From the NCBI RefSeq assembly GCF_014651895.1, contig NZ_BMXT01000001.1, forward strand, positions 124,001 to 188,000: a stretch of DNA of 64,000 nucleotides, read 5' to 3'. Each line of letters begins with the position of its first letter. The stretch's first letter is position 1. The DNA is from Rhodanobacter panaciterrae. GTDB taxonomy: Bacteria; Pseudomonadota; Gammaproteobacteria; Xanthomonadales; Rhodanobacteraceae. The notes under the pieces are model-generated. The model was not told the DNA's origin and made no database searches. It saw only the letters and a list, made by a program, of their open reading frames with translations. The translations under genes and the position numbers were made by a program. Of this stretch, positions 1-9,828 are shown piece by piece.

Positions 1-1
1 G

Positions 2-559
2 CGCTGGAGCCTGACGCTGGTGTGGGTGCTGCTGTTGACGCACGCGCTGCTGGACTGGCGCGGTGCGCTGGGCTGGCTGTGGCTGGTGGATATTCCGCTG
101 GCGCTGGTGTTCGGTTGGCACGCGCTGGCGTGGCAACCATGGAAGGCGCGGCGGCCGGGTTTGCTGGCGGTGCTGCATCTGGCGTTTGCGTGGTTGCCGC
201 TGGCGTTCGTGCTGTTTGCGGTGCAGGACGTGATTTACGCGATCAACGGCCAGCAGCTGCTCGGTCGCGCGCCGTTGCATGCCTTGGCGATCGGCTATTT
301 CGGTTCGATGCTAGTGGCGATGGTTACGCGCGTGACCCAGGGTCATTCGGGTCGGCCGCTGCAGATGGGTGCGGTGGCGTGGCTGTGCTTCGGCTTGCTG
401 CAGATCGTGGTGCTGCTGCGTATCCGTGCCGAGCTGGGCGGTGATGTTTACTGGTGGCTGGCGATCGCAGCGTACGGTTGGCTGCTGGCGTTCCTGCCGT
501 GGGTGCTGCGTTCGGTGTGGATTTATCTGACCCCGCGGGTAGACGGCAAGCCGGGTTGA
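2..559 (+). CDS. NnrS family haem-copper membrane protein, C-terminal part
   Basis: The gene is cut by the window start; the last 186 codons or so are present and end in TGA. The product is a string of hydrophobic helices. The segment HALAIGYFGSMLVAMVTRV, followed by a TQGHSGRPL stretch, is the conserved signature of the NnrS family, polytopic inner-membrane proteins linked to nitric oxide or denitrification stress. A small membrane protein gene follows on the same strand after about 90 bases, and a truncated haemoglobin gene lies nearby, which fits a nitrosative or oxidative stress theme. The family assignment rests on the motif; the exact role is inferred. Confidence 0.8.
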   Translation, partial: RWSLTLVWVLLLTHALLDWRGALGWLWLVDIPLALVFGWHALAWQPWKARRPGLLAVLHLAFAWLPLAFVLFAVQDVIYAINGQQLLGRAPLHALAIGYFGSMLVAMVTRVTQGHSGRPLQMGAVAWLCFGLLQIVVLLRIRAELGGDVYWWLAIAAYGWLLAFLPWVLRSVWIYLTPRVDGKPG

Positions 560-652
560 GGCGCCAGCGTAGCCATGCGCACCTGATCCAAATCAGCGCG
601 TCTACCAATGATGACATGCAGACTTCGCTGATGACGTCCCGGGAGAATGCGC

Positions 653-1090
653 ATGGCTGCTTGGTATCCGTGGATCGTGTTGCTGCACCTGTCCTGCGTG
701 ATCGTGTTTGTTGGCGCAGTGGCGTTCGAGGTATTGGTGGTCGAGTCGCTGCACAAGCACTTCGATGCCGCCATCATGCATCGCATCGAGCAGGCGGTGA
801 TCGCGCAGGTGCGCCGGTTCATGCCGGTGGTGGTGATCGTGCTGTTCGTCAGCGGCGGCCTCCTGTTTGATATCCGTTGCGATGGTTTCGGCTGCGTCGG
901 CTCGCGCTTCGGCAACCTGTTGCTGCTGAAGGTGCTGCTGGCGTTCGGCGTGCTTGGTGTGTTCGTCAATGCGATGTGGGCGTCACGGCGTGGCAGCATG
1001 GACGTCTGCCGGTTCCGGCACACCCACCGCATCGTGCTGGTCCTGATGATCGGGATCGTCTTTCTGGCCAAGACCATGTTCTACTTGTAG
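653..1090 (+). CDS. small four-helix membrane protein, CopD-like
   Basis: The product of about 145 residues has four predicted membrane helices. A His lies in helix 1 ([11 protein letters not shown]) and a conserved-looking HTHR precedes helix 4, the kind of layout seen in CopD-like or DUF2269-type membrane proteins. I prefer the ATG at 653 over the in-frame ATG at 647, because the purine run GGGAG at 641-645 is correctly spaced only for 653. It sits between the nnrS-like gene and tpx on the same strand and may be transcribed with them. The function is unknown; haem or copper handling is only a guess. Confidence 0.6.
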   Translation: MAAWYPWIVLLHLSCVIVFVGAVAFEVLVVESLHKHFDAAIMHRIEQAVIAQVRRFMPVVVIVLFVSGGLLFDIRCDGFGCVGSRFGNLLLLKVLLAFGVLGVFVNAMWASRRGSMDVCRFRHTHRIVLVLMIGIVFLAKTMFYL

Positions 1091-1116
1091 GCCGTTTTTT
1101 CCTCACGAGGTGCAAC

Positions 1117-1617
1117 ATGTCCAACGTCACGCTCAAGGGTCAGCCGATCCGCATCAACGGCCAGTTTCCGGTGGTGGGTACGCCGGCGCCGGCGTTCACC
1201 CTGGTCGGCGGCGACCTGTCCGATGTCACGCTGTCGAATTTTTCCGGCAAGCGCAAGGTGCTGAACATTTTCCCCAGCGTCGATACGCCGACCTGTGCCA
1301 TGTCGGTGCGCCATTTCAACGAATCGGCGAGCCAGCTCGACAACACCGTGGTGCTGTGCATCTCGGCCGACCTGCCGTTTGCGCAGGCGCGCTTCTGTGG
1401 CGCCGAAGGGCTGAAGCAGGTCATCAACCTGTCGCTGATGCGCGGTCACCAGTTCCTCAACGACTACGGCGTGGCGATCGTCAGCGGCCCGCTGGCCGGC
1501 CTGGCCGCGCGTGCAGTCGTGGTGCTGGACGAACACGACAAGGTGATCCACGCCGAACTGGTCGGCGAGATCGCGCATGAGCCGAACTACGACGCGGCGC
1601 TGAAAGCGCTGGCGTGA
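1117..1617 (+). CDS. tpx: thiol peroxidase Tpx
   Basis: This 166-residue peroxiredoxin reduces hydrogen peroxide and alkyl or lipid peroxides using thioredoxin. The peroxidatic cysteine is Cys60 in [11 protein letters not shown], and a second cysteine near residue 94 (ARFCGAEG) matches the resolving cysteine of the atypical two-Cys Tpx class. Length and motif order match the family along the whole protein. The start ATG has an AGG-containing purine stretch (ACGAGG) just upstream. The gene ends close to a perfect 13-bp hairpin that separates it from the convergent haemoglobin gene. Confidence 0.95.
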   Translation: MSNVTLKGQPIRINGQFPVVGTPAPAFTLVGGDLSDVTLSNFSGKRKVLNIFPSVDTPTCAMSVRHFNESASQLDNTVVLCISADLPFAQARFCGAEGLKQVINLSLMRGHQFLNDYGVAIVSGPLAGLAARAVVVLDEHDKVIHAELVGEIAHEPNYDAALKALA

Positions 1618-1620
1618 TGG

Positions 1621-1649
1621 CGCAGGAGCGCACTCGGTGCGCTCCTGCG
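1621..1649. repeat. REP-like palindrome between convergent tpx and haemoglobin genes
   Basis: A perfect 13-bp stem (CGCAGGAGCGCAC) closes on a 3-base loop and lies right after the tpx stop. No T-run follows, so it is a weak candidate for an intrinsic terminator. Its core AGGAGC...GCTCCT is shared with the much longer palindrome at 52018-52090, which suggests a dispersed REP-type repeat placed between 3' ends. Confidence 0.6.
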
Positions 1650-1658
1650 GAGCTTTTC

Positions 1659-2066
1659 TCAGCGGCTGATGCCCACGATCGGCACGCCGAACGGGTGTGC
1701 CTGCGGACGCAGGCCGAGTCCGAGCTTGAGGCTCTGGCCGATGCGCTGGGCATATTCCAGCATCTGCGCAGCATGGGCTTCGTTCAGCTCCTCCGCACAG
1801 GTTTCGCGCCATAGCGTGAGCCAATGATCGAAGTGTTCGGCGCGGATCGGATGCGGCCGATGCGCCGCCATCGGGTTGCCGCGATAGCTGCTTGCACGCA
1901 ATGCCACCGAGGCCCAGAACGAGGTCAGCAGGTGCTTGTGTTCGTCCCAGTCATGCACGGCCGCGTTGAACACCGGGCCGAGTTCCGGATCGAGCCGCAC
2001 TTTTTCGTAGAAGCGGTCGACCAAAGTGGCGATCGCAGACTCGTCGAATGGAGTCGATGGGTTCAT
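1659..2066 (-). CDS. group III truncated haemoglobin
   Basis: The product of about 135 residues fits the short globin fold. Features of the group III family are VDRFYEKVRLDPELGPVF near the start, the block SSYRGNPMAAH, and EHFDHWLTLW holding the likely proximal histidine. Such proteins bind oxygen or nitric oxide and are tied to nitrosative stress or microaerobic growth in other bacteria. The frame is open further upstream; I chose the ATG at 2066 (MNPSTPF), where family similarity begins, and the ATG at 2075 is equally possible. The gene converges on tpx. Confidence 0.85.
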   Translation of the reverse strand: MNPSTPFDESAIATLVDRFYEKVRLDPELGPVFNAAVHDWDEHKHLLTSFWASVALRASSYRGNPMAAHRPHPIRAEHFDHWLTLWRETCAEELNEAHAAQMLEYAQRIGQSLKLGLGLRPQAHPFGVPIVGISR

Positions 2067-2211
2067 GGCGAGCATCGTGGGTCGCGATTGCAGAGCGTGC
2101 TTGAAATATGTACTGCGCTGGGGCCACATCGGTGTGGTGAAGGGCAGCGTTGCGATTCTGCGCCGTTCGCGAGCCAGTCGCGCTGATCTGGATCAAGGCC
2201 GTCATTAACGA

Positions 2212-2239
2212 AAAAGCCGCACCAAGGGGTGCGGCTTTT
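2212..2239 (-). terminator. terminator downstream of gap
   Basis: A 12-bp stem (AAAAGCCGCACC) with loop AAGG is flanked by A-runs and T-runs on both sides. It lies 20 bases past the stop of gap and is a classic intrinsic terminator read on the minus strand. Confidence 0.85.
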
Positions 2240-2259
2240 CATTTCGGGGATGGCACGCC

Positions 2260-4305
<2,046 letters not shown>

Positions 4306-4318
4306 CTAGGCTCCCTGC

Positions 4319-5794
4319 ATGACTACTGAAACCCCCACACGCCGTACCAAGATCGTTGCCACGCTCGGGCCCGCCACCGACGCGCCGGGCATGCTCGAAA
4401 AAATCATCGCCGAAGGTGTCGACGTGGTCCGGCTGAACCTGTCGCATGGTCAGCCGGACGATCACCGCGCACGTGCCAACGCGGTACGTGTGGCGGCGGC
4501 GGCGGCCGGGCGCGAGGTCGGCGTGCTGGCTGATCTGCAGGGGCCGAAGATCCGCATCGAGACGTTCGCGAACGGGCCGGTGGAATTGGTCGACGGCGCC
4601 TCGTTCGTGCTGGATTGCCGCCCCGATGCGCCGCCCGGCGATGTTTCCCGCGTCGGCGTCAGTTACTACGAATTGCCGCAAGACGTGCATGCAGGTGACG
4701 TGTTGCTGCTGGACGACGGTTTGGTCGCGTTGACCGTGCTGGCCGTGGTTGGCGCCGAAGTGCGTTGCCAGGTGCTGATCGGCGGCAAGCTGTCCAATCG
4801 CAAGGGCCTCAACCGGCAGGGCGGTGGATTGTCGGTCACGGCGCTGTCGGACAAGGACAAGGCCGATATCAAGCTGGCTGCCGAGATCGGCGCGGATTTC
4901 CTGGCGGTGTCGTTCGTGCGCTCGGCCGATGACATGCATCAAGCGCGTCGATTGCTGCATGAGGCCGGCGGCAACGCGTCGCTGGTGGCGAAGATCGAGC
5001 GCGCCGATGCGATCCCGGTACTGGGCGAGATCATCGACGCCTCCGACGTGGTGATGGTGGCGCGCGGCGACCTCGGCGTGGAGATCGGCGATGCCGAGCT
5101 GCCCGGCCTGCAGAAGAAGATCATCCGCGAATCGGTGCAGCGCAATCGTGCGGTGATCACCGCCACCCAGATGCTGCAGTCGATGGTGCGTTCGCCGATC
5201 CCGACCCGCGCTGAGGTGCTGGACGTGGCGAACGCGGTGATCGACGGCACCGACGCAGTGATGCTGTCGGAGGAAACCGCGGCCGGCGCGCATCCGGACA
5301 AGGCAGTGGCGGCGATGCGCCGGATCTGCCTCGGTGCCGAGCGCCAGTTCGAGCCGAAGGAAGACCTGACGGGCACCAATCACCAGATGAACCGCACCGA
5401 TCAGGCGATCGCACTGGCTGCGATGGTGCTGGCCGGCCAACTGGGTGTGCGCGCGATCGTGGCGTTGACCGAGTCCGGTGCTACCGCGCAGTGGCTGTCG
5501 CGCTACCGCAGCGCGGTGCCGATCTACGGCATGTCGCCGTTCGCGGCCGCGCGTCGGCGCATGCAGGTGCTGCGCGACGTGCAGCCGGTAGAGTTCAGCC
5601 ATGGCGAGAAGCAGAGCATGGCCTCCTCCACCCGCGCCGCGGTGCAACTGTTGTTCGAGAAGGGCAAGCTGGTCGAGGGCGACAGTGTGGTAATCACCTA
5701 CGGTGACCGCGTCGGCCACGTCGGCGGTACCAACACGCTGAAACTGCTCTCGGTCGGTGCCGGCGGCACGATCGAGAGCCTGCGCGATCTTTGA
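4319..5794 (+). CDS. pyk: pyruvate kinase
   Basis: This 491-residue enzyme transfers phosphate from phosphoenolpyruvate to ADP, the last step of glycolysis. It begins with RRTKIVATLGPATD. It has the VAKIER lysine region and the metal and substrate loop MVARGDLGVEI. The pyruvate kinase signature region TATQMLQSM and the C-terminal allosteric domain are also present. Length is normal for the family. It lies close behind the nuclease gene on the same strand. Confidence 0.97.
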   Translation: MTTETPTRRTKIVATLGPATDAPGMLEKIIAEGVDVVRLNLSHGQPDDHRARANAVRVAAAAAGREVGVLADLQGPKIRIETFANGPVELVDGASFVLDCRPDAPPGDVSRVGVSYYELPQDVHAGDVLLLDDGLVALTVLAVVGAEVRCQVLIGGKLSNRKGLNRQGGGLSVTALSDKDKADIKLAAEIGADFLAVSFVRSADDMHQARRLLHEAGGNASLVAKIERADAIPVLGEIIDASDVVMVARGDLGVEIGDAELPGLQKKIIRESVQRNRAVITATQMLQSMVRSPIPTRAEVLDVANAVIDGTDAVMLSEETAAGAHPDKAVAAMRRICLGAERQFEPKEDLTGTNHQMNRTDQAIALAAMVLAGQLGVRAIVALTESGATAQWLSRYRSAVPIYGMSPFAAARRRMQVLRDVQPVEFSHGEKQSMASSTRAAVQLLFEKGKLVEGDSVVITYGDRVGHVGGTNTLKLLSVGAGGTIESLRDL

Positions 5795-5891
5795 TGCTGT
5801 CTGGCAGCCATCTGACTGGCTGCGGTCGGCAGCTCCCGATCCGCCGGACGGTTACACTCTCAACTTGGTGCAATGTGCGCAGGAGATCGCC

Positions 5892-6332
5892 ATGAAAACG
5901 ATGTTTCGCCCGTTTCGTCAGACTCTGTTGCTGGCATTGGCGCTGGGCTTCGTCGCGCCGTTGCTGGCGCAGTCGCGCAAGGTCGACCAACAGGATCTTT
6001 ACCGCTACTGGATCCTGTTGAATACCAAGGTGCAGATGGATGCGCCGAACAGCGGGTTGAATCTGGACAAGCCCGGTTGTGCGGCGGTGACCTATACGAT
6101 CGGTTCCAACGGCGTGCCGATGGATGTGCAGGTGGTCAAGGTTGTGCCCAAGAGCGACCTGGGCCCGGTAGCGCGCAGTGCGGTTTCCAATTTCCGCTAC
6201 GGTCCGTCGCTGAGCAACCGCATCGGTGATCCAGTCGCCACCTATTACGTGGTGCCGTTCAACTCACCGCAGGATCCGGCGCAGCGTCAGCAGTTGATGG
6301 ACGCGTGCAAACTGCCCGGTTACACGCCCTGA
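5892..6332 (+). CDS. periplasmic TonB C-terminal-like protein
   Basis: The 146-residue product has an N-terminal signal sequence (ending near LLAQSRKVD). The mature part, with AAVTYTIGSNGVPMDVQVVKV and then ARSAVSNFRYGPS, resembles the TonB C-terminal fold found in energy transducer TonB family proteins of Xanthomonadales. It lacks the proline-rich spacer and a clear permanent membrane anchor, so it is unlikely to be a working TonB. The ATG at 5892 has AGGAGA seven bases upstream. It lies between pyk and fba; its role is unknown. Confidence 0.6.
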   Translation: MKTMFRPFRQTLLLALALGFVAPLLAQSRKVDQQDLYRYWILLNTKVQMDAPNSGLNLDKPGCAAVTYTIGSNGVPMDVQVVKVVPKSDLGPVARSAVSNFRYGPSLSNRIGDPVATYYVVPFNSPQDPAQRQQLMDACKLPGYTP

Positions 6333-6389
6333 ATCGGCATTGACACGGCGCCAGCGGGCCCGGCGGCGGCCGATCGCGCCGATCTGGCC

Positions 6390-6395
6390 TATAAT
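6390..6395 (+). promoter_or_regulatory. candidate -10 element upstream of fba
   Basis: A perfect TATAAT occurs in otherwise GC-rich DNA about 85 bases before the fba start. No convincing -35 box lies at the usual spacing (the TTGACA at 6340 is too far away), so this is only a candidate. Confidence 0.35.
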
Positions 6396-6479
6396 TGACG
6401 TTTTTAACCATGCCGCTTCGCTCTCGAGGCGGTTTCAACCTTGTGCGGGCACGCATCGTCCTCGCTATACGGAGTCGTC

Positions 6480-7484
6480 ATGAGTATTGAAGATCTCGAA
6501 AGCATCGCCTTGGCGATGGTCGCGCCCGGCAAGGGCATCATCGCCATCGACGAGTCGACCAACACCATCAAGAAGCGTTTCGAGGCCGTCGGCATCGAGA
6601 ACACCGAAGAGAATCGCCGTGCCTACCGCGAGTTGCTGCTGACCACGCCGGGCCTGAACGAGCACATCTCCGGCGCGATCCTGTACGACGAGACGATCCG
6701 TCAGTCGACCAAGGACGGCGTGCCGTTCACCCAGCTGATGAAGAAGCTCGGCATCATCCCGGGCATCAAGGTCGACAAGGGCCCGCAACCGCTGGCCGGC
6801 TTCCCCGGCGACGTGGTCACCGAAGGCCTCGACGGCCTGCGCGAACGCCTGCAGGAATACGCCAAGTTGGGCGCACAGTTCGCCAAGTGGCGCGCGGTGA
6901 TCAACATCTCCGAAGACAACCCCAGCTCCACCGCGATCGAGGCGAACTGCCACGTGCTGGCCCGTTACGCCGCGCTGTGCCAGGAAGCGGGCATCGTGCC
7001 GATGGTCGAGCCAGAAGTGATCATGGACGGCGACCACAGCATCGAAGTCAGCTACGAAGTGCACGAGGCCGTGCTGCGCAGCCTGTTCAACGCGTTGTAC
7101 GAGCAGAACGTGATGCTGGAAGGCACCATCCTGAAGGTCAGCATGGTCATCCCGGGCAAGGATTCGGACGAGCAGGTCGACGTCGAGGAAGTCGCCGAGG
7201 CCACCGTGCGCGTGCTCAAGACCACGGTGCCAGCCTCGCTGCCGGGCATCGTGTTCCTCTCCGGCGGTCAGACCGACCTGCAGTCGACTGCGCATCTGAA
7301 CGCGATGAACCAGATCGGTCCGCATCCGTGGCCGCTGTCGTTCTCCTACGGTCGTGCCATGCAGCAGGCGGCGCTGAAGTTGTGGGCGAAGGATATGAAG
7401 GCGAACTACGCCGACGCACAGAAGACCGTGCACGCCCGCGCCCGCGACAACGGCCTGGCAGCGCTGGGTCAGTGGAAGGGCTGA
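6480..7484 (+). CDS. fructose-bisphosphate aldolase, class I
   Basis: The 334-residue enzyme splits fructose 1,6-bisphosphate into two triose phosphates. It is the eukaryote-like Schiff-base type: the catalytic lysine is Lys219 in GTILKVSMVIPG, and other hallmarks are GIIAIDESTNTIKKRF, the KWRAVINI block and FLSGGQTD. There is no zinc site of the class II enzyme. The ATG at 6480 has GGAG at 6471-6474. It ends before a large bidirectional terminator. The gene groups with pyk, gap, tkt and pgk. Confidence 0.95.
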   Translation: MSIEDLESIALAMVAPGKGIIAIDESTNTIKKRFEAVGIENTEENRRAYRELLLTTPGLNEHISGAILYDETIRQSTKDGVPFTQLMKKLGIIPGIKVDKGPQPLAGFPGDVVTEGLDGLRERLQEYAKLGAQFAKWRAVINISEDNPSSTAIEANCHVLARYAALCQEAGIVPMVEPEVIMDGDHSIEVSYEVHEAVLRSLFNALYEQNVMLEGTILKVSMVIPGKDSDEQVDVEEVAEATVRVLKTTVPASLPGIVFLSGGQTDLQSTAHLNAMNQIGPHPWPLSFSYGRAMQQAALKLWAKDMKANYADAQKTVHARARDNGLAALGQWKG

Positions 7485-7524
7485 TCGAGCGGGGACGTAT
7501 TTCTAGCGCGACTCAGCGCTCGCG

Positions 7525-7568
7525 ATGTAAATAAAACGGGCGCCTTAAGGCGCCCGTTTTATTTACAT
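7525..7568. terminator. perfect 44-bp palindrome, bidirectional terminator
   Basis: The stem starts ATGTAAATAAAACGGGCGCC and is fully self-complementary. The GC core is flanked by A-rich and T-rich arms on both strands, so it can end both fba from the left and the convergent lipoprotein gene from the right. Confidence 0.9.
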
Positions 7569-7605
7569 GGTTCTCAATGGATCTGTAGCGGTATTCGGCG
7601 ACGAG

Positions 7606-7956
7606 CTAGCTTTGCTTGCCGCACGATTTTAGATCAATAGCTTTGCGAACTGCTTCTTTCTCGCCCCTGATATTTGCAAGCTCTGATGCCTCGACGCCAT
7701 CACCTTGACCATAACCAAGCCAGAAAGCCTGAACTTTACTTGATTTGCGGCGCTGCTCTTGAGCGATTACAAGCTGATCCTCGCGCCGAGCCAGAGTGTT
7801 GAGTTCTATGCCGAGGCGTGGGCAATCATAAGGCTCGTATTTGAGCTCAGACGTATACGACGGAGTGATTTGGGATGGCTGAGTTGCCAAGTTGAAACAA
7901 CCTCCGAAAAGCGGCGTAAAAGCGGCGATCAATGCGATGCGCGAAATGATTTTCAT
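7606..7956 (-). CDS. small lipoprotein of unknown function
   Basis: The 116-residue product starts MKIISRIALIAAF and carries a lipobox FGGC, so it should be lipid-anchored at Cys20. The mature part has an EYDCP-like segment (KYEPYDCPRLGIE), then a charged helical stretch with EQRRKSSKVQAFW and a C-terminal Cys (SCGKQS). The frame is open upstream to about 8034, but the ATG at 7956 starts the signal peptide and has AGGGG upstream. Base composition is visibly less GC-rich than its neighbours, which may mean a recent arrival. No function can be given. Confidence 0.65.
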   Translation of the reverse strand: MKIISRIALIAAFTPLFGGCFNLATQPSQITPSYTSELKYEPYDCPRLGIELNTLARREDQLVIAQEQRRKSSKVQAFWLGYGQGDGVEASELANIRGEKEAVRKAIDLKSCGKQS

Positions 7957-8040
7957 AGTGGCCCCTGTGCCATTTGGTGAAGCTATTGCATAGATGAACG
8001 TAACATATTGCGATTTTGACAAACAGGGTCGCAAATAAAA

Positions 8041-8062
8041 ACGGGCGCCTTGCGGCGCCCGT
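8041..8062 (-). terminator. terminator of the outer-membrane barrel gene
   Basis: A 9-bp stem ACGGGCGCC with a 4-base loop is followed, on the minus strand, by a T-rich tract. It lies 28 bases past the stop of the barrel gene at 8090-8683. It shares its core with the terminator at 7525-7568. Confidence 0.8.
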
Positions 8063-8089
8063 TTCGTTTCTTTCCATGTTGCAGACGGA

Positions 8090-8683
8090 TCAGAAGCGGT
8101 ATTCCGCGCTGGCCGAGACCATGTCGGTGCTCAGATCAACGTTGCGCTTCTGCGCGTCGAAGTAGTCGTAGTTCAGACCGACACTGAGGTTGCTGGTGAT
8201 GTTGTAGCCCACACCGGCACCGGCGTACCAGCTGTTGTCGCTCAGGCCCTTGCGGACCGGATTGACGTCGTTGCTCATGCCGTGGCCGGTCCAGCTGTAG
8301 AGGCCGGCGCGACCGCTGAGGTACCAGTTCGGGCTCAGGTCAAGGTGGGCATTGGCACCGGCGGTCCAGCCGTGCAGCTGGGACTTGCCTGGGGCGATCA
8401 CCGGCTGGCTGTTGAAGACGTTCTTGGCGTGGATGTTGCCCAGATCGTTGTAGCCCACTTCGGCGCCCAGCGAGAAGTTCGGCGCCAGCGACCAGCGGTA
8501 GCCGCCGTTGAGGGCGTAGCCGGTGTCATGGCCGTCGTACGGACCTTGGTTGATGGAGGTGCGGCCGACGTTACCGTTGATGAACCAGCCGCCGTTGTCG
8601 GTCGGCGCGCTCTGCGCAAACACGGCAGGAACGGCCAGCAGGCCGGCGGTGGTGAGGGCGAGGGCAAGCAGGGTCTTTTTCAT
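8090..8683 (-). CDS. outer-membrane beta-barrel protein (OmpA-like fold)
   Basis: The 197-residue product has a signal peptide ending in VFAQ and then alternating amphipathic strands such as WFINGNVGRTSI, GYRWSLAPNFSLGAEVGY and YLSGRAGLYSW. The last residues AEYRF, ending in Phe, are the usual barrel assembly signal. It is a small eight-strand-type barrel without an OmpA peptidoglycan domain. The next gene upstream encodes a clear paralogue with the same strand pattern and the same ending, so the pair arose by tandem duplication. Function may be structural or adhesive; the family is broad. Confidence 0.8.
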   Translation of the reverse strand: MKKTLLALALTTAGLLAVPAVFAQSAPTDNGGWFINGNVGRTSINQGPYDGHDTGYALNGGYRWSLAPNFSLGAEVGYNDLGNIHAKNVFNSQPVIAPGKSQLHGWTAGANAHLDLSPNWYLSGRAGLYSWTGHGMSNDVNPVRKGLSDNSWYAGAGVGYNITSNLSVGLNYDYFDAQKRNVDLSTDMVSASAEYRF

Positions 8684-8896
8684 TTTGAGATGCTCCAGTT
8701 GTCATGGCAGTCGGCCCGAAAGGGGGGAGTGGCCGCTGCTGAAGGTGCGCTGCCCAAGTCAGGCGGCGACACTTGTACCGTTAGATGGGGTGCTGGCTGA
8801 AAGATTCAATACCGACTAGTTCAGTATTAAGCCAAGGTTAATGCAGCGCGCAAAGATGGCGCGGAAATGAGCCTCCGCACCATTCGTTGCGTATCT

Positions 8897-9562
8897 TCAG
8901 AAGCGATATTCCGCCGTCAGCGATGCGGTATCGGTGGACAGGCTGACGCGGTCCTTCTTGGCGTGGAAGTAGTCGTAGGACAGGCCCAGGCCAAAGTGCT
9001 CGCTGAAGTCGTAGCCCACGCCGGTGCCGGCGTAATAGTCGACCTTGTCGAGGTCGTGCCGATTGATGCTCTGGTTGTCGTAGCCCTGACCTTTCCAGCC
9101 GTACACGCCGGCGCGGCCGCTGAGGTACAGGTCTTGCCACACGTTGATCTTGCCGTTCACGCCGGCAGTCCAGCCGCGCAGGGCATTGCGCTGCGAGGTC
9201 AGGTTGACGTCGTTGCTGTTGAAGGCGTTCTTCAGCTTGAAGTTGCCCAGGTCGTTGTAGCCGACATCGACGCCGAGACCCAGATCCTGGCCCACTTTCC
9301 AGCGGTAGCCACCGTTGATCGCATAGGTGGTCGGGTGGTCGTTGTACGGGCCCTTGTTCAGATGCGCCTGGCCGACACTGCCGTCGACAAACCAGTTGCC
9401 ACTGCCGACCGGCTGATTCGGCTGATAGTTGCCGCCAGCGGGCTGGGTGCTGCTGGTTGTCGTGTCAGGCGTTGAGGATGCCGGTGCCGCGTCCTGCGCC
9501 AAGGCGGGCAGGGCAAGCAGGCTGGTAGAGGCGAGTGCAAAGGCAAGCAAGGTCTTTTTCAT
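8897..9562 (-). CDS. outer-membrane beta-barrel protein, paralogue
   Basis: The 221-residue product begins MKKTLLAFALAS and has a signal peptide ending ALAQ. A Pro/Ser/Thr-rich linker (PASSTPDTTTSST) follows that the neighbour lacks, and then a barrel closely related to that of 8090-8683 (GYRWKVGQDLGLGVDVGYNDLGN, ending AEYRF). The ATG at 9562 has AGAAGGAGAA upstream; the longer open frame is not needed. The two genes are 213 bases apart, so each may have its own promoter. Divergent from tkt. Confidence 0.8.
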   Translation of the reverse strand: MKKTLLAFALASTSLLALPALAQDAAPASSTPDTTTSSTQPAGGNYQPNQPVGSGNWFVDGSVGQAHLNKGPYNDHPTTYAINGGYRWKVGQDLGLGVDVGYNDLGNFKLKNAFNSNDVNLTSQRNALRGWTAGVNGKINVWQDLYLSGRAGVYGWKGQGYDNQSINRHDLDKVDYYAGTGVGYDFSEHFGLGLSYDYFHAKKDRVSLSTDTASLTAEYRF

Positions 9563-9692
9563 GGGGTTCTCCTTCTTATAGACAACGCACCGTCGGGCAC
9601 TTGGGGACGTGCGCAGACGGTGGCGCGCGGAAGCCACGCGCCGGCCATTGAACGCATTCCAGCCTGAAGCTCGGCGGTATCCGCTCCGGAGA

Positions 9693-9711
9693 AATTAAGG
9701 ATGAGTTAATT
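9693..9711. promoter_or_regulatory. AT-rich inverted repeat in the barrel/tkt divergent region
   Basis: AATTAA and TTAATT flank a 7-base spacer in a GC-rich setting, about 130 bases from each of the two divergent starts. It looks like an operator half-site pair or promoter element; no regulator can be named. Confidence 0.3.
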
Positions 9712-9828
9712 CACGGCACACTATTCGCGCGCATCGAAAAGTAGTGTGCAGACGAGGTGACCGGGGCGACAGCGCCAGGTCGGATCGGCGACAATCAGCG
9801 TTTTGCCAAGCCTTCCGGAGATGTGCCG

